Below are positions 15,001-25,376 of a DNA stretch of 47,121 bases, piece by piece. Within the stretch, counting starts at the first letter, position 1, and every line of letters begins with the position of its first letter. The notes beneath the pieces were generated by a model. The model was not told where the DNA came from and ran no database searches. It saw nothing but the letters and a program-made list of their open reading frames with translations. This DNA comes from Planctomycetota bacterium (GTDB lineage: Bacteria; Planctomycetota; Planctomycetia; Pirellulales; Pirellulaceae): the NCBI GenBank assembly GCA_026692885.1, contig JAPLNJ010000691.1, forward strand, positions 1 to 47,121, given 5' to 3'. The position numbers and the translations under genes are program-made.

Positions 15001-18000
15001 CGGTGTGTAGGTGAACGCGCCGTTGGCTTGATAGGACAATGTGCCGTGGGTGGGAGATTGGACCACGGTTGCCACGTGCAGCGCGTCGCCGTCGGCGTCC
15101 GTATCGTTACTTAAGACGCCACTGGCCGCGGACACCGTGAGCGACGTGTTGTAGACGACCGAGTAGCTGTCGTCGCGGGCCACCGGGGCGTCGTTGACCG
15201 GCAGAACCGTAATCGTGGCCGTGGCGGGCGCCGAATAGTCGGTGCCGTCAAAGGCCCGGTAGACGAAGCGGTCGGTACCATTGAAGTTCGGGTCCGGCTG
15301 GTATTGGAAGGAACCGTTGGCGGACAACGTGAATTGGCCATGCACCGGACTGCTGAGCAACGTGGCCGTGACGGTACCGCTATCGATGTCGGTGTCATTG
15401 ACCAGGACGCCCGGCGCGGCGACGGTCAACGGTGTGTCTTCGTTGGTCTGATAAGCGTCGGCGACGGCGGCAGGCGGATCGTTGACCGGACGTACCGTCA
15501 GGTTGACGGTGGCCGTGGTCGAGGAGTATCCCGTACCGTCAAAGGCGCGGTAGGTGAACGCATCGGGGCCGTTGTAGTTGGCCGCGGGTGTGTAGGTGAA
15601 CGAGCCGTTCGCATTCAAACTCAGCGTGCCGTGTGTAGGACCAATGACCAGCGCGGCCGTCAGCGTGTCGCCATCGACGTCTGTGTCGTTGGCCAGCACG
15701 CCCTTGGTCGGGACGGTCAGAGGCGTATCCTCGTCGGTGGCGTAAGCATCGTTGATGGCTTGAGGCAGATCATTGACCGGCGTGACGGTTATCGTGACGT
15801 TGGTGACCGCGGAGGCCAGCGCACCATCGCTGGCACGGTACGTGAACACATCGGCGCCGTTATAGTTGGCTGTGGGCGTGTAGGTGAACGAACCGTTGGC
15901 ATTGACGGTTAGCGTGCCGTGCGTGGGACCAGCCACCAGGGATGCCGTCAACACGTCACCTTCGACGTCTGTGTCATTAGCCAAGATGCCCGCGGAGGAA
16001 ACCACCAGCGTGGTGTCTTCGGCCACGGTGTATGTGTCGCCGACGGCCTGTGGGGCATCGTTGACCGAATGGACGGTCAAGGCCACGGTGACGGTCGCAG
16101 AACTGAGCAGCCCATCGCTGGCCTGATACGTGAACGCATCCGTGCCGAAGTAGTTGGCCGCAGGCGTGTACGTAAACGAACCGTTCGCGTTCAGCGACAA
16201 CGTGCCGTGGCTGGGACCTGCCACCAGACCGGCCGTCAGGGCGTCGCCTTCGATATCCGTATCATTAACCAGAACGCCCGCGGCGGACACGATCAACGCC
16301 GTATCCTCGTTCGTTTCGTAGCCGTCACCGGCCGCAACAGGCGCATCGTTGACCGGCGTGACAGTGATCGTCGCCGTGGCCTCATTCGAGTACGCCACCC
16401 CGTCGTAGGCGCGATACGTAAAGGCATCCGTTCCGTTGAAATTCGCCAGCGGCACGTACGTCAGGGAGCCGTTGCTGTTGAGCGTGAGCGTCCCGTGGGC
16501 CGGATTGGCAATCACGGATGCCGTCAACGGATCTTCGTCAACGTCTGTATCGTTGGCCAGCACCCCGCTGGCCGTCACGGTCAATGTGTTGTCCTCGGCG
16601 ACGGTGTAGCTGTCCGCGACGGCCACGGGTGGATCGTTCACCGAATCCACGGCGATCGCCACGGTGGCCACGTTGGAGAATAACGCACCATCCGAGACGC
16701 GATAGGTGAAGCTATCCGCCCCGTTGTAATTCGAGTTCGGCACGTACGCGAACGAACCATTGCTGTTGAGCGTCACGCTGCCGTGGCTGGGGTTCGCGAC
16801 CACGACCGCCGTGATCGTGTCACCTTCCAAATCGCTATCGTTGCTCAGCACGCCCGGACTGGAGACCGTCAAGGTGGTATCCTCGGCGGTCGAGTACGCC
16901 TCGTTGGCGGCCACGGGCGCGTCGTTGACCGACGTGACCGTCAGCGCCACGGTGACCTCGTTCGAGTAGAGCGAACCATCCGAGGCGCGGTACGTGAACG
17001 CATCCTCGCCGTTGAAGTTGGCCACCGGCACATAGGTGAACGAGCCGTTGGGATTCAGCGTCAGCGCGCCGTGTGCCGGCTGGGACGTCAGCCCGGCGGA
17101 GAGCGCGTCTTGCTCCGGGTCACCATCATTGGCCAGCACTCCGGACGCGGTTACCGTTAGCGTGCCATCCTCGGCGACGCTGTAGGCATCGGCCACCGCC
17201 GTGGGTGCATCGTTGACGGGAAGCACTTGCAGCGAGACCGTGGCCGTGTTGGACGTCGTTCCGCCACCATACACCTGGTACGTGAAGGAATCGGCACCGT
17301 AGTAGTCGGCATACGGCGTGTAGGTGAACGAACCGTCGTAATTGAAGTAGAGGCTGCCGTGGGCGGGATAGTTCGCGGACCAAGCCCACAGGTACGGACT
17401 GTCGGGATCGGTGTCGTTGGCCAGCACGCCCGGTGCCGAGACCGTCAATGTGGAGTCTTCGTTCAGCGAGTAGTGGTCGTCGGCCACGATGGTCGGGTCG
17501 TCCACGGGGTAGACCCAAAGATACACGGTCTGCGGGTCGGAGTGGGCCTGGCCGTCACTGGCTCGATACGTGAAGGAGTCATCGCCCGAATAGTCCGGAG
17601 CCGGCACGTAATTGAACGAACCGTTGGCGTTCAGCGTCAACGTGCCATGCGCCGTCGTGGTGACCAGTTCCGCCGCCAACGTGTCGCCATCAGGATCGTA
17701 ATCGTTGTTCAACACGCCGCTGGATGCCGTGATCGTCAGGGGTGTGTCCTCGTACGTCTGATACAAATCATAGGAGGCGTTCGGCGCGTCGTTCACGGAA
17801 ATAACATCGACGGTGACGGTCGCCAGGTTCGATGCGAGTTGGCCGTCCGAAACGCGGTAGGTGAAGGTATCCGGACCGTGATAATTGTACTCGGGGCCGT
17901 AGTAGAACGATCCGTCCGAATTCAACATCACCCAGCCGTGAGCCGGGTAGCCGACCACATTGGCCGAGAGCCAGTCCTGTTCGGCGTCTGTATCGTTGGT

Positions 18001-21000
18001 GAGCACCCCCTGCGACTGCCCAACCCACAAGTAGCTGTCTTCGTCGACCGTGTAATGATCGTTGCGGGCCACGGGAGCGTCATTGACCGGCGTGACCGTC
18101 AACGTCACCGTGGCTTCCGCGGAGGATAGGGACGCATCGACCGCCCGATACGTGAAATGGTCTGTGCCATTGAAGTCGACGACCGGCGTGTACGTAAACG
18201 TGCCGTTCGCTTGTAGCGTGACCGTACCGTGCTCGGGCGCTGACGCCAACGCAGCGGTCAGCGCGTCGCCGTCGATGTCCGTGTCATTGAGCAGGACGCC
18301 CGGCGCGGCGATGGTCAGCGGCGTGTCTTCCGCCGTCGTGAAGGCATGATCCGCGGCGACAGGCGCGTCATTCACCGGACTGACCGTGAGCGTCACCGTG
18401 GCAGGTGCCGACATCAGTAGGCCGTCGCTGGTCTGGTAGGTGAAGGTGTCGAGCCCGTGGAAATCCTGATCGGGCGCATAGTCGAAGGAGCCGTTCGGCC
18501 TGAACGTGAGCGTACCGTGGCTCGGCCCGTCGATGAGCTGCGCCGTCAGCGCGTCTCCATCCACGTCGCTATCGTTAGCCAAGATCCCGGCGGCGGCCAC
18601 GCTCAATGTCGTGTCCTCGGCCGTCGTATACTCGTCACCCGCCGCGAGGGGCGCGTCGTTCACCGGATCGACGATTACGGTCACGGTGGCGAGATTCGAA
18701 GTGAGTAGCCCGTCGCTGACGCGGTACACGAATGTGTCCGGGCCGTGGAAGTTGGCTGCCGGCACGTAGTCGAACGCCCCATCGGCCTGCAACACCAACG
18801 TGCCGTGCGACGGTCCTGACGCCACCGCGGCGGCCAACGCATCACCGTCTACGTCGATATCGTTCACCAACAGCCCGGCGGCGGCCACGTGCAAGGTCGT
18901 GTCTTCGTTCGTGCCATACGCGTCCGAGACCGCCACCGGAGCATCGGGTTCCGGCAGGATGCTGAGCGTGACCGTGGCGGAATTGGAATCGAACGCCCCG
19001 TCGGTGGAGCGATAAGTGAACGTGTCCGTCCCCTGGAAGTCGGCCACCGGCGTGTAGCTGAACGAACCGTCCGTGTTCAAGACGACCGTCCCGTGTGCCG
19101 GCTGGGTGTAGTCGCGCACCAACAGCGGATCGCCATCTTCGTCGGTATCGTTGGCCAACACGCCGTCGGCCGGTACGCTCAGCACCGCGTCTTCGTGACC
19201 CACGTACAGATCCTCGAACGCCTCCGGGGCATGGCGACGGGCCAAGCGGAAGACGGTGCCCGTGTCGGCGTCGTTATTGACCAGCCGAAACATGAGCGTG
19301 GCCGTCGTGCCCGGCGTGAGTTTGGAAATGTCTAGATCGACCGTGCCGCTGATCCCCGGTGCGCGTTCATCGGGATAGTTCGCGACCCCCGCGCCCTGGG
19401 CCGGCAACTCGCCCTCGGTCAAATTGAAGAAGGTGTCTCGCTGGTACTTGAACGTGGGCACGAGGCTTTGACCCTTCGCGTCCACCAGGACCGCCTCAAA
19501 CGCGTCGTTGATCGAAGCCGGATCGGTCGTGTCGAAGGTCCCCGTGTAGTCGAACGTCAGGAAGGTCGGATTCTCCGGGATCGTCACCTGTCGGGAAATC
19601 GCCACCAGGAAGGAATTGCCCTCACGCATCACCAGCGCGTTACCTTCCGCCGTCACGCTGCCCGCCTGCCCGTTTCGACCGCCCTGACTGGTCACGGTCC
19701 AGCCTTCCAGCGGATCGCCCCCGCCGCCGATGCGGATCGTGCCCTGCACACCCGGACCGCCCGGATCGAGAATCACCCCGTTGGCCACGCCGTCCGCGTC
19801 GCCGCGTCCGCCGTCCTGCAAGTACAGCGTCACCACGTTGCCGTCGATGACAGCGCCCGTCGTCCCATTAAAACCGAACGGTGAGAGTTCGCCGGTCCGC
19901 AGGTTCTGCTTGTAGTACAGATCCGGATGCGCATCCTCGGGCAGCACAACTTGGACCTGGGCAATTCCGCCCCGGGCGACCTGGTCGATCTGAAACTCGA
20001 TCACGCCGTAGGGCAGCCGCGCACTCTCCAGCGAATTCTCCGCTGCCGGTCGCGTATGGACGTTGCGCAACTCCCGCCCCCGTCCGTCCACCGTGATGAA
20101 CCGCCCGTTGGCCGCCGACGGCAGACTGGCCACGTCGCGCTGCCGGGCATCGGGAATCCCGTCTTGGTTACCATCGCCGTGATGGCCGGCCCACTGTTCC
20201 AGTTCCTCGTCCACGCCATCGAGATCCCGATCGACGCCCGGGCGAAGTGACTGGGAAGCGGAGACCGTCAACGAATCCTGGGCCTCCCCGTTCACCACCG
20301 CCACAACCTGGTCGCCCTCGACGAGCGTCACGGGCAGTACCGTTTGGAATTCCAGCCGGCCACTGCCATCGCTGGTCAACGTCTGGCTACCAACCGACTC
20401 CGCATCTCCTGGGCCCAGGCGGAAGAATTCCACCGTTACGTCCTGTCCGCGCGGTAGGTCGCGGTCCAAGTGCCCTTGGACAAACAGCTGGCCAGAGGAC
20501 TCGCCATCGATCGCATGTACGACTTCCAGCACGGGAGCGTCGGAACCGCCCTTGCTGGCGGCAACGATAGCTTGCCCGCGCGAGAGCGGTTGGCCCACCG
20601 GAGGCGCTGTCACGGACCCGGGTTGACCAGCAGGCGGTGTTTGGGACCCGGCTCCCGGGCCACCCGTGACCTGGCCATTACCTCCAGCCTGCCCGTTGGC
20701 ACCGGCCGCCGTTTGGTTCGCGGAACTGGCGGGGGGCGCTGCGGCAGCGGACGCGCCCCCAGGCGCCGCCGGGCCGCTTGTGCCCGCGCCCTGGGCCGCT
20801 GTGCCGTCCCCTTGGACTCCCCCACCACCGCCTCCACCACCGCCACCTTCCGCTCCTATTCCGCCCGCGCCTCCGCCTGCACCGCCACCTCCAGCGCCAC
20901 CTCCACCTCGTTCCGCTCCTCCAGCATCCCCTCCGCCTCCACCGCCTCCACCGCCTCCGCCGCCTCCACCGCCTCCGCCACCGCCTTGACTTAGGTCACG

Positions 21001-21495
21001 GTCTGGAGGTAAGCCTCCAGATCGGCCCGCCCCCTGATCTCCCGGTCCGAACAAGGGAAGCAGCGTGTCGAATTCGAAACTCCCAACCTCACTGGTCGGT
21101 GGCTGCACATAGTCTTCGGTCGCCGCGGCTGCTGAGCCATCCCGGCTGCGAGTTGATGCGGTGGAACGATCTTCCTCACCTATCGGCCTGGACGCGAGGA
21201 CCGACGAGTTCAGGTCGGCGAGGAGGTCGTGCTCGGTCAGCGCTGTTTCTGCCGACTGTCGCCGGGGAGCATCCAGCGGCTCTGGGGACCGTTTGTCTCC
21301 GGGAAAATCGAAGGACTCCCCGAAAGAAAGCAGTCCGGACAAGCCCAGCAACATGCTGCCCGGTGCCGAGCGATCCTCACACCTTTCCAGAAGGAGAAAC
21401 CTGTTTTGCCGGCGCTTTCTGCTGGCTTTCTTTGCCCGATCCCTAACTCGCCGCCGATTGGCTGCCCGGAGCCAGTTTCCCACCGCAATGGACAT
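1..21495 (-). CDS. Giant multidomain RHS/YD-repeat surface protein (3' end outside window)
   Basis: A single open frame covers 7,165 codons and leaves the window at its left edge; I confirmed the same frame by translating points near 60, 1020, 5160, 8700, 10860, 14100, 19260 and 21000. The ATG at 21495 is chosen because AGGAGG lies 5 nt upstream. Order by approximate residue: basic stretch then motif [12 protein letters not shown] (32-55); Gly-rich linker (166-306); DxDxDG calcium-binding-like segment (420-456); 15 cadherin-like repeats (757-2199); NHL-like propeller (2200-2430); two putative-Ig domains; vWA-like module with DDTGS (about 2890); PPC-like modules with Ser-Gly linkers (3056-3930); two further cadherin-like units (about 4150-4400); 18 putative-Ig repeats (4490-6170); Ig-like domains; RHS entry motif TRTYD with FGNGW (about 6400); YD repeats to the edge. 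It is probably exported to the cell surface. RHS proteins often end in a variable toxin, but that end is not visible here. Confidence 0.93.
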   Translation of the reverse strand, partial: MSIAVGNWLRAANRRRVRDRAKKASRKRRQNRFLLLERCEDRSAPGSMLLGLSGLLSFGESFDFPGDKRSPEPLDAPRRQSAETALTEHDLLADLNSSVLASRPIGEEDRSTASTRSRDGSAAAATEDYVQPPTSEVGSFEFDTLLPLFGPGDQGAGRSGGLPPDRDLSQGGGGGGGGGGGGGGGGGGGDAGGAERGGGGAGGGGAGGGAGGIGAEGGGGGGGGGGVQGDGTAAQGAGTSGPAAPGGASAAAAPPASSANQTAAGANGQAGGNGQVTGGPGAGSQTPPAGQPGSVTAPPVGQPLSRGQAIVAASKGGSDAPVLEVVHAIDGESSGQLFVQGHLDRDLPRGQDVTVEFFRLGPGDAESVGSQTLTSDGSGRLEFQTVLPVTLVEGDQVVAVVNGEAQDSLTVSASQSLRPGVDRDLDGVDEELEQWAGHHGDGNQDGIPDARQRDVASLPSAANGRFITVDGRGRELRNVHTRPAAENSLESARLPYGVIEFQIDQVARGGIAQVQVVLPEDAHPDLYYKQNLRTGELSPFGFNGTTGAVIDGNVVTLYLQDGGRGDADGVANGVILDPGGPGVQGTIRIGGGGDPLEGWTVTSQGGRNGQAGSVTAEGNALVMREGNSFLVAISRQVTIPENPTFLTFDYTGTFDTTDPASINDAFEAVLVDAKGQSLVPTFKYQRDTFFNLTEGELPAQGAGVANYPDERAPGISGTVDLDISKLTPGTTATLMFRLVNNDADTGTVFRLARRHAPEAFEDLYVGHEDAVLSVPADGVLANDTDEDGDPLLVRDYTQPAHGTVVLNTDGSFSYTPVADFQGTDTFTYRSTDGAFDSNSATVTLSILPEPDAPVAVSDAYGTNEDTTLHVAAAGLLVNDIDVDGDALAAAVASGPSHGTLVLQADGAFDYVPAANFHGPDTFVYRVSDGLLTSNLATVTVIVDPVNDAPLAAGDEYTTAEDTTLSVAAAGILANDSDVDGDALTAQLIDGPSHGTLTFRPNGSFDYAPDQDFHGLDTFTYQTSDGLLMSAPATVTLTVSPVNDAPVAADHAFTTAEDTPLTIAAPGVLLNDTDIDGDALTAALASAPEHGTVTLQANGTFTYTPVVDFNGTDHFTYRAVDASLSSAEATVTLTVTPVNDAPVARNDHYTVDEDSYLWVGQSQGVLTNDTDAEQDWLSANVVGYPAHGWVMLNSDGSFYYGPEYNYHGPDTFTYRVSDGQLASNLATVTVDVISVNDAPNASYDLYQTYEDTPLTITASSGVLNNDYDPDGDTLAAELVTTTAHGTLTLNANGSFNYVPAPDYSGDDSFTYRASDGQAHSDPQTVYLWVYPVDDPTIVADDHYSLNEDSTLTVSAPGVLANDTDPDSPYLWAWSANYPAHGSLYFNYDGSFTYTPYADYYGADSFTYQVYGGGTTSNTATVSLQVLPVNDAPTAVADAYSVAEDGTLTVTASGVLANDGDPEQDALSAGLTSQPAHGALTLNPNGSFTYVPVANFNGEDAFTYRASDGSLYSNEVTVALTVTSVNDAPVAANEAYSTAEDTTLTVSSPGVLSNDSDLEGDTITAVVVANPSHGSVTLNSNGSFAYVPNSNYNGADSFTYRVSDGALFSNVATVAIAVDSVNDPPVAVADSYTVAEDNTLTVTASGVLANDTDVDEDPLTASVIANPAHGTLTLNSNGSLTYVPLANFNGTDAFTYRAYDGVAYSNEATATITVTPVNDAPVAAGDGYETNEDTALIVSAAGVLVNDTDIEGDALTAGLVAGPSHGTLSLNANGSFTYTPAANYFGTDAFTYQASDGLLSSATVTVALTVHSVNDAPQAVGDTYTVAEDTTLVVSSAGILANDTDVEGDVLTASLVAGPTHGTLTVNANGSFTYTPTANYNGADVFTYRASDGALASAVTNVTITVTPVNDLPQAINDAYATDEDTPLTVPTKGVLANDTDVDGDTLTAALVIGPTHGTLSLNANGSFTYTPAANYNGPDAFTYRAFDGTGYSSTTATVNLTVRPVNDPPAAVADAYQTNEDTPLTVAAPGVLVNDTDIDSGTVTATLLSSPVHGQFTLSANGSFQYQPDPNFNGTDRFVYRAFDGTDYSAPATATITVLPVNDAPVARDDSYSVVYNTSLTVSAASGVLSNDTDADGDALHVATVVQSPTHGTLSYQANGAFTYTPTSGYSGLDSWTYRAADATVQSNLATVTIVVAGPAVKFYVVDESAHQTFQYGSSGGFVNRWDQGQYNSRPRGIASNAAGTRLWVVDARKEIFVYDATGALQGSWTEQSNKYLQSPQDIATDGTNLWIVDNTSNAERVYFYKNAASRTGGTQDPDSYFTLSNQNKNPTGITTDGTTIWITDDFNQQDKVFVYNTAGTLLGSWRIDPSDSGTRHPEGLTINPNGGNELWIVDRQTARVYYYPNGRTYRTDAGHDAQLSFPLYADDQHPYGIADPPALTVLDPAPADQTQTGSTVLVSGRALPDTAAVTSVTVNGAPAQVLDAGGNFFSTVQVTSGQQQVHLTATDASGGTAAQTLTVEGVDAVTRGIDFSVVEPAASVGIVPQYGRTSFYDPGNLLHADVALRNAGNFSVHGPILVGVTNISAPLVSVVRPDGFTPDGVPYFDVTDSVFKDRLAPGDVSADFTLTFSDPHRQQFTYDLVVFGVPNRAPQFTTPPVVAVVAGQAYAYDSQARDADDDPLTYRMLTGPAGLTVDAHSGVLAWSTATGDAGNHSVRIEVSDGHGGRDEQEFVLSVLAQVPNRPPAFTSIPIVDAYVNVPYEYPATARDPDADPLAFSVVAAPETPAHPLAIGSTTGLVTWTPSSDLVDQLVDVTLRVADGRGGSADQPYQIYVHPQPGNHPPIITSDPATRFDLPGGDSATQGHVDPSALRLQLADGQTATRPVAVTLSPEGLSADVFLLFDDTGSYSSTAPRLIAEFPNIITALRATLPDVNLAFGVGRFEEYAGYQLFGEKPDGRPYILGQPILPTDYPGFDTWISAALNRETPGFGGDTPETLIEALYQTATGAGFDGDFNGSSLDSGIIGKVATQLTPGSSGDVPPFALPSFGFRMYRVSDLSLLERDTDVSGSIAPDRGSALYRVSGSAGETLKLDLLSIGDTQGQWTLYDPENQIVDRAPLTRDMQVRLPKTGTYVLALESSTRQAPLAYSLRASTLVSPTSLTFGTTITSNLDAVGQQDHYTFTLDSWRTINFDLLSATASVDPAVIVSGEGSGSGSGSGTGSGEGSGSGSGSGYSSGSGESTTPTLEWTLRGPDGTVWFDSRLNQSADRLVTLHPGQYTLDVSGSAGNVFGSYGFRATDLSATAPTVSLGVPVSGTLTPAGETDIYRLTVLRGENVNFDLQAWNGSSQAQWRLVDQYGKEVFRRSPLTDAGPFVLSAVGSYTLLVEGDLADTALSPSYTFTVQSVGNTTPPSGGTALSFGTDVSGSLAPGATATYAFTLSDWQPLYFDSLTDSTTLEWRLTGTDGYEWFSSTFHGGGSGYGSGSGSSSGSSESNSSDVRSDKLRTLHPGDYLLTVTNTTGGSGSGSGSGSGYDSGYGSGSGSGSGYGSGSDSGSGYGSGSGSGSGYDSGSGYGSGSGSGSGSGSGGPPESYVFRVHRLADEQPALTLGTPHSDTLSPARETDLFEVTATAGQNLYFDVQAFAGTAGTWRLIDQYGKTVFDETLPTDAGLQRLGLGGTYTLLFEGDVTDAAASRSYTLQVTPQSVDQHALTVNDTMSGTVSGPSDVEEYSFSLADDTLLAFDALTNSGALQWSLQGPAGELVSSRPFTASDGAAVTDNPVLTAPAGDYVLRIESPQTQTYVFRMLDLGSATAIAANKVQTATLAPANSTGAYRLLANRGDRVQFTASLSNGGANSPVTWRLLDPYGSEVFHGTLPSSGAPATQTYTLSATGAYTVLFEGGLEATGNSAAVQLQATLVQSSTLVSASQGQVSPGTVVTHTLDYGVDVYEYAVEVEPGERYYYDGLDLGAATLSTGLLSPLALGGAQLAQANENHGLMAIGHDGTLRVLIQSETPDPNVSVPFGPGVLGGAGFRPGALPIIVAATDTGVAYQPDGSTSITGVNGVTLPLSQLTSTSRNQTPGGRGATIQEAIDALVDMGALVVGLGTETASTTDPRQVLEGLATLTGTVNQSTDEIYSGIPGDPVGPGDPFYFYVSASGANTSAYADTYSIANVQGSHPLDLYVLDNDFASDGGRLTITSIATQPQHGTVQISATGDYLIYTPSGSYVEDHFDYTTSGTHSGPSTATVYLSAATGSGSSSGSGSGSGSGSGSGSGSGSGSGSGSGYGSGSGYGSGSGSGSGSGSSSDSGSSSGSGGATNDPPVPGDDNAPLYNVRNGHALNLLVLNNDTDPNGDALQIVGITQPAHGTAAISATADYVTYTPSVGGLVTDGFTYTVSDGHGGTTTAQVHLSTPFTGSDTLTAFGNGVVEAVKSALTRVAFDVDVVATDPTVGFENLTGVVPGVAPEETADFNVRFTGDGQPHSFELQFVRAGTNVVLGSIPVSINLQYAYDAEAVDPDNDVLTYELLGDTHGASINLETGKIDWTPLESGDYDFTLRVTDGRGGEDTQNWTVSVGETNAANHAPTITPISNQTLTAKRSFSLTVDAADLDGNSLTYALVGPEAGGATLPAGLTLDAHTGRLDWTPTLADVGRHPITVAVSDGFNGRATERFDLIVQQPVIVANNDPNISSAPLTTAVLGERYRYPVLAQDLDGDPLTYALAVAPDGMTIDSTTGVIAWRPELAALSTQAVIVRVRDPLGGTALQAFDVTVLQPNLPPVFTSQPTTSVGTGVVWSYAPTAEDPNGDTLTYHLQTAPAGMSLDAQHVLHWQPSAEGLYRVKLVADDLRGGTAAQEFVLVVTANSPAAITSQPDTVATVGEPYAYTIVATDANAGDTVTITLDSASQARGLTLSPLPPAAGTFRAALTWTPQQLGEFPITLIAVDQHGAGVTQSFKLRVVEKVVASQPPEFTSQPRGPAYVNQAWTYTVTATDPDSDPATLVYTLQSPVGAAGVSFTGHTLSWTPTAVGSQPFAVRVTDPQGSYSEQTFTLPAQAARVGQPPQITSVPTGPAIRNSVYQYQVSAYDPNGDALTYTLVPPVTGATLDAGTGLLTWTPTATGAVAFAIKVADGIDGYATQTFQLDVVLPPNHAPSITSTPVGPAIADELWTYPLAASDPDGDPIGFSLAYSGSETVTLSAGVVRWTPSAADAQITATVTASDGQGGTSTQTFTLSATAAPVPNPTNAAPEFVTTPSGPALVGQTWSYTALATDADHDPVTYALDAASLQRQVTINSQTGRVAWMPTSTGSFPIEITATDGRGGVAKQQFTLTVGRTNVAPEIASEPHGPAYVGQAWSYILEATDANDAPDSLTYSLISPTNAAGVSFTGHTLTWTPGATGSQDFVVRVTDPAGAYAEQRFTLTAQAVPPPNVAPVIRSAPVSPTRLGAVYTYAVDAYDPNGDALQFSLSTAPAGMAIDAQGKISWRPSLLGDYGVTVAVSDGAHPAVTQSYTLTVLPAVALNTPPTITSQPSGPALRNREYRYQATADDPNGDTVVWSLQSDPPAPQAAINAATGLLTWTPDAAGNYEFKVTADDQHGGVVTQTFTLAVLKNAPPAITSQPLETIDADEPYSYPVTVSDPNAGDTFTYRLEAAPAGLAVDTAGQISGTLALAGVYAVTVVVADQDHAEARQSYTLRVLDPENNAAPTITNAPRTSTQLGRLFLHQVQATDADGDPLQFSLLTAPAGMRIDAAGLIQWTPTAAQVNDPATPYQFTVRVEDGRGGTDQETYSINVTAQTANRAPQITSAALTKAVANQQYAYTPTASDPDGDPLVFSLAGPGSPDPAPAGMTINPSTGQILWKPTPEQVGDHAVTIRVVDPLGGQDAQSFTLSVRGANRPALITSTPSVQAVVGQQYVYAVSASDPDGDAIHFSLDPSHVVDDMTLVPLAGGGGANQGARLTWIPTQTGLQRIVIRAADEYGQGVQQAYDVNVTASSTNKPPRISTRPPLIAQAGVAYTYDVDASDPEGGQITFALTEPASLPSGLTLDSGTGQIAWTPAAGLIGQQVSFTVLATDPAGLKVSQRWTAQVRAANQVPTINAIADQTVTAGRTFRYDVQAADGDNDGLTYALIATGNGTVPAGLTLDSLGRLTWGTASLDASSLPASYPLRVTVTDGLSAPAPYRDFTLTVAPDTSAPQVELWTSSPAVDGVAVVTLGDAVGLAVLATDNVGVASRSLTIDGTLVALDGQGRASYTVAGDSGDVIVLTATATDAAGNTSSPVSVQLHIDDPSDPPPVVSLVAPSAPVTSPTDILGSVDDNTATGLTWTLTATPAEGGDSTTLATGTGPVSHAVLGRVDTTLLANGSYVLELSATDANGRGSSDQAVVEVDGNLKLGNFTMTFQDLEVPLSGLPITVTRTYDTLDKDKVGDFGNGWRLDLTNVKVNVVQPGNTSGIPDPFRDGDRIVFTLPDGSKQGFTFVGRALNPNVPFADPQALPDYLPDIGVKSTLRLTEDAQGLFRDAGGYTDPAMNDMAYNPASGLYGQYELTLRNGNRLYIDPATGKLQSVVDRTGNSLTFSDGGIMHSSGRGITFERDYLNRIAAIVDPAGNRIEYTYDACGDLVAVKDRAGATTKFYYRPAPAPAHYLDHIDDPLGRTAATTEYYDDGRVKKVTDASGKTITYTYDAGAKTQTVTDQLGYTTTQMLDARGNVIREVDSTGKINKRQYDSQDHLLSETTVVGLEDSPSNGETNDITTSHTYNDKGDELTSTDVYGHVTRHTYGSYGEPLATTDPLGNTTANSFNPQTGNLEWTKDSSGNVTYFSQYDHGNPGVIANSDHVPLVSSTYDSYGEVTSTASTTKTDPATGQTSIRTTYFIYDDDGRQTLSYHYETDAAGAQQTLVARTTYHPEGRTTGTAQYEVSGQHAYTSAEQLNSLTARESTGTTYNAAGQVLSSTDRNDLVTEHVYDLRGQEIQTRTEARRGSPDPADAEWLITRTYYDPKGRAVVTGNSFVEDKQPGQAFDNTTATRATFSVYDGADRVAETWQVKDVVLAIVATTVGTATVYRSELRIGSDTFTPPAQATGQQLFAALKDFFQVHDAVVSSTATQYDNSGRVVSSFDQYGNETRTSYNATGDVIQTASQSKDENGDSVWVVSRTAYDAYGRVELATDRFMGQASSPDTI
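2990..8040 (-). repeat. 18 tandem putative-Ig (He_PIG-like) repeats in the giant RHS protein
   Basis: About 18 units of 85-100 residues share N-x-x-P-x-I-T-S-x-P near the start, then Y-x-Y-x-V-x-A-x-DPDGD-x-L-x-Y-x-L, AP-x-G-(M/L)-x-(I/L)-(D/N), G-x-(I/L)-x-W-x-P and V-x-V-x-D-x-x-GG. This is the putative-Ig/cadherin family common in large surface proteins. Two more copies lie at about 13010-13570. The array places the RHS region far from the N-terminus, consistent with a long stalk. Confidence 0.85.
8560..8750 (-). repeat. Ser-Gly dipeptide linker
   Basis: About 60 residues are almost pure Ser-Gly with occasional Tyr, encoded by short AGCGG[CG]-type hexamer repeats. It joins two divergent cadherin-like units. 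Such linkers are flexible and Ser-rich, so they are possible O-glycosylation sites (inference). At DNA level this is a simple-sequence tract that could change length by slippage. Confidence 0.85.
9740..12330 (-). repeat. PPC-like modules separated by Ser-Gly linkers
   Basis: Several similar modules of about 110-200 residues carry the patterns SGTL-x-P, Y-x-F-x-L, W-x-L-x-D-x-x-G and a Tyr-x-Leu-x-Val ending. They resemble bacterial pre-peptidase C-terminal (PPC) beta-sandwich domains. Between them lie Ser-Gly-Tyr linkers at about 10740-10950, 11040-11080 and 11790-11880. The number of modules (about six to eight) is approximate because their borders are weak. They probably act as spacer or binding domains in the exposed part of the giant protein. 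Confidence 0.6.
14900..19230 (-). repeat. 15 tandem cadherin-like repeats in the giant RHS protein
   Basis: Fifteen units of about 93 residues (about 280 bp) follow each other without gaps. Each begins like VNDAPVA-x-D-x-Y, then has EDT-x-L-x-V, GVL-x-NDTD-x-DGD, HGT-x-x-L-x-x-x-GSF-x-YTP and F-x-G-x-D-x-F-x-Y. This is the bacterial cadherin-like (Big_9/VCBS-like) repeat, which in other giant proteins forms an Asp-rich, calcium-dependent rigid rod. Unit 7 is the most divergent around its DTDPDSP loop, and units 5-7 are enriched in Tyr and Trp. Two further, more divergent units occur near 8300-9040 in the same protein. Confidence 0.88.
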
Positions 21496-21500
21496 TGTCA

Positions 21501-21506
21501 CCTCCT
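21501..21506 (-). promoter_or_regulatory. Ribosome binding site of the giant RHS gene
   Basis: On the minus strand AGGAGG is followed by TGACA and then the ATG at 21495. This perfect Shine-Dalgarno with 5-nt spacing fixes the start of the giant gene. No convincing -35/-10 pair was seen in the roughly 220 bp between here and the IS630-type element. Confidence 0.85.
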
Positions 21507-21726
21507 GAACGTGAGTCTCAAGCGGAACGATGCGTGACGCCCAACTCCTCCACGCAGCGTTCCGGATATGCAATCTGAAATCGTGGCCGACAAGGCTCTG
21601 TCGAGCAATCGGAATCGTGTTCGCGCAGCGACAGATGGGGCGTCCGACAGCGATTCTGGCCGGCGGGACAAGTGTCCCACGAAGATGGTCGCTTTGTTGA
21701 GCGACGGTCGTTGCGTGGCCAAGCTA

Positions 21727-22810
21727 TGGCCCGCCGCAATAAAACTGCAACCTTGGTGTTGACGCAGACGGCGTTTGACGGGATAGTCCGCCGCCATGAG
21801 TCAGAGAGGATATTCGACCTACGATGTTCGACTTCGTGCCGTGGAGGCGGTTGTTCGGCGTGGCATTGCGGTCGGCGAGGTTGCGGAGGCTTTCGATACG
21901 GATCGCACGACTCTCTTTAGGTGGATAAAACGATATAGACAAGATGGAGAGAATGGTCTGCGTCGGCAAGCCGGAAGCGGACGCCCCCGTAAGCTGAAGG
22001 AATTGGTGGGCGAGCGACTGTGGAATCTTGTTCTTCAGCCTGCCACGCATTTCGGGTACGAAACAGACCTGTGGACCGTAGGGCGAGTGCATGAGGTTGT
22101 TCAAGATGAACTGAAGGCGGTCATCTCGAAGGACACGATTTGGAGAAGGCTTCGTGAAGCGGGGCTTACGTATCAGAAACCGGAACGTCAATACTTCGAG
22201 GCCGACGACGAGGCGCGTCAGGAATGGGTCGAACGTCGACTGCCCGAGATTCGAGAAACCGTGCGGAAACACCGGGCGATTTTGTATTTTCAGGACGAGG
22301 CGAACGTGTCTTTGACTGCGTTCCTGGGCAAGACATGGGCGCCGCGAGGAAAGACCCCCAAGGCAGAAGTGACCGGAGGGCGCGGAGGTGTGGCGGCTCT
22401 TTCGGCGATCAGCAAACGTGGGCATCTTCTGTTCGCCTTGTATGAGAAACGGATCGCTTCGGACGAGGTGATCCACTTTTTGGCTCAAATGCTACGCCAT
22501 CACCGTGGCCGCCATCTGGTCGTCCTGATGGATAATGCTCCGCCACATACTTCAAAGAAGACACTAGCATTCATCGACAGCCAGCCACGCCTACATATTT
22601 TCAACTTTCCCAGTTACTCCCCAGACTGGAATCCCGACGAAAAGGTGTGGAATCATCTCAAACACCAGGAACTAAAAAGTCACAAAGCAAAGACCAAAGC
22701 GGAACTCAAAGAACTCACCGAGCGAAAGCTAAACGGTATGGCCAGTGATCCACATTTGGTGCGCGGTCTCTTCTTTCGTTGTTGTGTTGCAGATTTATTC
22801 GGATGACCCA
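21727..22810 (+). mobile_element. IS630-type insertion sequence with TA flanks
   Basis: The element carries one transposase and ends in imperfect inverted repeats of about 25 bp with 18 matches. The left end starts TGGCCCGCCGCAATAAAAC and the right end, read inward, starts TGGGTCATCCGAATAAATC; both continue into CTGCAAC. It is flanked by TA at 21725-21726 and 22811-22812, the dinucleotide target duplicated by IS630/Tc1-mariner elements. The 1,084-bp size fits the family. It sits about 230 bp upstream of the giant RHS start and points away from it, so it may have displaced that gene's upstream control region (inference). Confidence 0.82.
21796..22806 (+). CDS. IS630 family transposase
   Basis: This 336-residue protein begins with a helix-turn-helix region (residues about 15-60, ending in a TTLFRWIKRYRQDG-type recognition helix) and a GRPRK basic linker, then a winged helix (about 95-130). 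The DDE catalytic core follows: Asp in YFQDEANV (about 167), Asp in VLMDNAPPH (about 246) and Glu in NPDEKVWNHLK (about 283). It would cut and paste its own element into TA targets. The length is normal and the frame intact, so the protein may be active. The ATG at 21796 lacks a clear Shine-Dalgarno. The stop lies four bases inside the right end of the element. Confidence 0.92.
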   Translation: MSQRGYSTYDVRLRAVEAVVRRGIAVGEVAEAFDTDRTTLFRWIKRYRQDGENGLRRQAGSGRPRKLKELVGERLWNLVLQPATHFGYETDLWTVGRVHEVVQDELKAVISKDTIWRRLREAGLTYQKPERQYFEADDEARQEWVERRLPEIRETVRKHRAILYFQDEANVSLTAFLGKTWAPRGKTPKAEVTGGRGGVAALSAISKRGHLLFALYEKRIASDEVIHFLAQMLRHHRGRHLVVLMDNAPPHTSKKTLAFIDSQPRLHIFNFPSYSPDWNPDEKVWNHLKHQELKSHKAKTKAELKELTERKLNGMASDPHLVRGLFFRCCVADLFG

Positions 22811-22974
22811 TAATCCGCTCATGACTGTTGATTCCCAAAAAGAGAAATGGGAGACAGTACAACAAGACATGGAGACAAAGACCGCGAGACATTTGCCAAT
22901 ATGAAGATCTGGCCTCACTTGTCAACCCCCTCCGCAGGAAATCTATGGGTGTTGCGGATCTTGATCGGAGGTGC

Positions 22975-24267
22975 ATGACCAAGAATCGGGAGACGGTCGA
23001 AGGCAGGTCGACCGTCACCGATTTCCGGCCAACAGCAACAGATCCCACGGCAGGGGCCGCTCTGCGGGACCGCACTGATCCTCGATGCGGCGAAGTGGCT
23101 GCGGAGGGACGGAGGAATCGGTCGGCATCGAACACCAGAAATCCCTGGCCGCCGACCGAACGCATGGCCATCTTGGCACTCCCGGCGGCTCGTGGTTGGA
23201 GACCGCCAGGGCGTTTCTCGTCACGGCGGACACTGTCGCCTCCTGGATCAGGCGCGTCGACGAGGCAGGACCGGATGCGCTGGTGCAGATCCCCGAACCG
23301 GTCAACAAGTTTCCCGACTTCGTCCGGGCGATGGTCCAGCGGTTCAGAATCCTCTGCCCAGCGATGGGCAAGGTCAAGCTTGCGGAGACGCTGGCTCGTG
23401 CCGGCCTGTATTTGGGGGTCACGACCATGGAACGTATCCTGAAAGGGAAGTTGCAGCCCACGTCTGCGGACACCATGATCAGGGACGAACCGGCCGAACC
23501 GAAAGACATGGCCACGCCGTCAGCCGCGGAGACGGAGTCGAAGTGCGTGTTCACCGCCAAGTACGCCAATCACGTCTGGCACGTGGACTTGACCAACGTG
23601 TCGATCCTGGACGGCTTCTGGACCTCGTGGCTCCCGTTCGCCTTACCCCAGTGTTGGCCATTTCGCTGGTAGGTCGCCGTCGTGCTCGACCACTACTCGC
23701 GACGTATGATGGGATTCGCCGTGGTTCGCCAAACAGCCCACCAGCGAACAGGTCCGTTCCCTGCTCGGAAGGACGATCCATTCCGCCGGCCGCGTGCCCA
23801 AGTACCTGATCTGCGACAAGGGATCGCAGTTTTCGTGCTCGGGGTTCAAGAGCTAGTGCCAACGGCGCGGCATCAAACCGCGCTACGGCGCCATCGGTCA
23901 GCACGGCAGCTTGGCGGTGATCGAACGGTTGATCCTGAGTTTGAAGACACTCTGCACGTGAATCATTGTGATCCCGTTGCGTCGAGAGACAATGCGGGTG
24001 GATCTCACCCGTTTCGCCGGCTGGTACAACGGCTCGCGACCGCACATGACCCGGAAGGGCGCTACGCCGGACGCGGTCTATCATGGCCGCCATCCGGCCT
24101 GCCGTTATCCTCGTTTCGAACCGCGGACACATTGGCCGCAGCGTTCAGCGTGTGCTCGGCCCGGCGTGCCCATCCGCGGTTGGCCCGGTCAGCGGTTGGA
24201 ACTGGATGTCGAGTTCCACGTGGGTTGCAAGCATTTGCCCGTCGTGACGCTCCGCCGCGTGGCCTAG
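22975..24267 (+). pseudogene. Decayed IS481-like integrase/transposase
   Basis: A recognisable transposase of about 430 codons is broken in several places. Translation starts at the ATG at 22975 (GGAGG a few bases upstream), shifts frame near 23195, meets TAG at 23670, shifts back near 23720, then meets TAG at 23854 and TGA at 23959, and ends at 24267. The HTH segment (TVASWIRRVDEAGPDAL) and the three integrase-core acidic sites are visible: Asp in HVDLT, Asp in CDKGSQF and Glu in VIERLI. The stops fit Trp-to-TAG and Arg-to-TGA transitions, so it has been inactive for some time. No terminal repeats were identified. Confidence 0.85.
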
Positions 24268-24702
24268 GCGACGACGCTCCGTCGTCATCGACCGCTTGCC
24301 GGTTCGGTTCTGCGCGCCGACCCGGCATTTAGCCTCACTTCTGCTACCGAATTGTCAAAGAGCCGTCTGCTGCGGCGTGCCCGCCGCACTCGCTCCATAC
24401 CCTATTCCGCCGGATCTGGCGGTACGTATTCCCTCCTATAGTATTAACCGAAAGTCGCTGGAAATGCCGCCTGCACGTTTCGTGCCCTGTTCCGTCGTAT
24501 CTGGCAGTGCCTTATCCCCTCCATCGAAGCAATCGAAAGTCGGTGGACCAGGACACCATACGGCCAAGCAACTCGACTGCCTTCAAACGGCCTTGCACGT
24601 CGTAGTCGTGTAAACCAGATCTGACTAAACACACCCCCCACAATGTTGATAACCGCCATGCATGCCGTGTCGCCGCGGGCGAAAGTCGCTGGGCTAGCGC
24701 AC
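24268..24702. other. Intergenic region with an imperfect direct repeat
   Basis: No credible gene was found. The region lies between the decayed transposase and the orphan N-terminal fragment. Its only structure is a two-copy imperfect direct repeat (listed separately). The short phrase GAAAGTCG(C/G)TGG also appears a third time near 24685. Confidence 0.6.
24400..24547. repeat. Two-copy imperfect direct repeat
   Basis: The segment at about 24400-24464 recurs at about 24485-24547 with roughly 70% identity. Both copies contain CCCT-x-TTCCG-x-CG-x-ATCTGGC near the start and end in CGAAAGTCG(C/G)TGGA. The period is about 84 bp. No coding function is apparent. It could be an old element end or the edge of a larger intergenic repeat family. 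Confidence 0.5.
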
Positions 24703-24936
24703 CTACCCCAAAAACGATTTAATTCGTAGCTCGGCATCCATAGCGCCCGCAAGACTCATGCGGAATGATCCCGCCGGAATAAGGAAACGGTATCTGGCCA
24801 GGAACGAACCCGGAGACTCGCGGCCCTCCAACTGTTCCATCATCAGCATGCGACCCAGTTCGCGCTGTGCTCGACGGCGCCTGGCAAGCTTCGACTGCGG
24901 ACGAAAACGACTGCCTTTCCGGGGATCGTGTCGCAT
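24703..24936 (-). CDS. Orphan N-terminal domain of a giant surface protein (77 aa; probable remnant)
   Basis: The ATG at 24936 has GGAG about 9 nt upstream. The protein starts with a basic region (KLARRRRAQRELGR) and the motif MMEQLEGRESPGSFL at residues about 31-46, followed by a moderately hydrophobic stretch and a stop. The giant RHS protein in this window begins the same way: a basic region, then [16 protein letters not shown]. This N-terminal block is typical of long planctomycete surface proteins and here has no body attached. It is most likely a truncated remnant of a giant gene, although a small free-standing protein cannot be excluded. A longer start upstream exists but lacks support. 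Confidence 0.55.
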   Translation of the reverse strand: MRHDPRKGSRFRPQSKLARRRRAQRELGRMLMMEQLEGRESPGSFLARYRFLIPAGSFRMSLAGAMDAELRIKSFLG

Positions 24937-25376
24937 GGCTACCGCTCCATGGAAGACGATGAATGGCGAATCATGCACGACGGACTCAGCCAGCCTGAGA
25001 CTGCGAGAAGGGGCAAGGTTCGCCAGGAGCAGCGGCCGCCCGCAACTGGCAGACGGAAACACCCCGTGGGAAGAACACGCACCCCCTCCCCACGAGACCT
25101 CTTGCCCGATGCTCAATAGTCTCTCGTGGCTCCGGGTATAGTTGTTGAAAAATGCGTTTGTAGCCGCCCTCGAATCGTGATTCAACAGGGGGATTCTTGA
25201 TTTCTTGGAAGAGACGTTGCCTCCTCTGCCGACAGCTATCCACGAATGACGAAAGTCGGCCCCGCCGCGTCTTGTAACACTTGGGACAAATCGCTACGGT
25301 GACAGTTTCAGCGGATTCTTGCATCGATGCCTACGGGCATCCGCAGGCCCCGACGTTTTCTTGGGGAGGAGCCGGT
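24937..25376. other. Divergent intergenic region
   Basis: These 440 bp separate the leftward orphan fragment from the rightward glycosyltransferase and so should contain promoters for both. No convincing -35/-10 pair, operator palindrome or RNA structure was recognised. The only clear element is the glycosyltransferase ribosome binding site GGGGAGGA at 25363-25370. Confidence 0.5.

Noticed and set aside
15304..18129. Series of 200-300-codon plus-strand frames
   Set aside because: They repeat every 280 bp because they are shadows of the cadherin-like repeats on the minus strand.
14900..19230. Regular 280-bp DNA periodicity, considered as a possible CRISPR-like or satellite array
   Set aside because: The period equals a 93-residue protein domain and the units diverge at synonymous and non-synonymous sites; there are no exact short repeats with unique spacers.
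24937..25324. Several overlapping frames of 60-190 codons on both strands
   Set aside because: None has a plausible start site or recognisable sequence; they overlap each other and the intergenic region.
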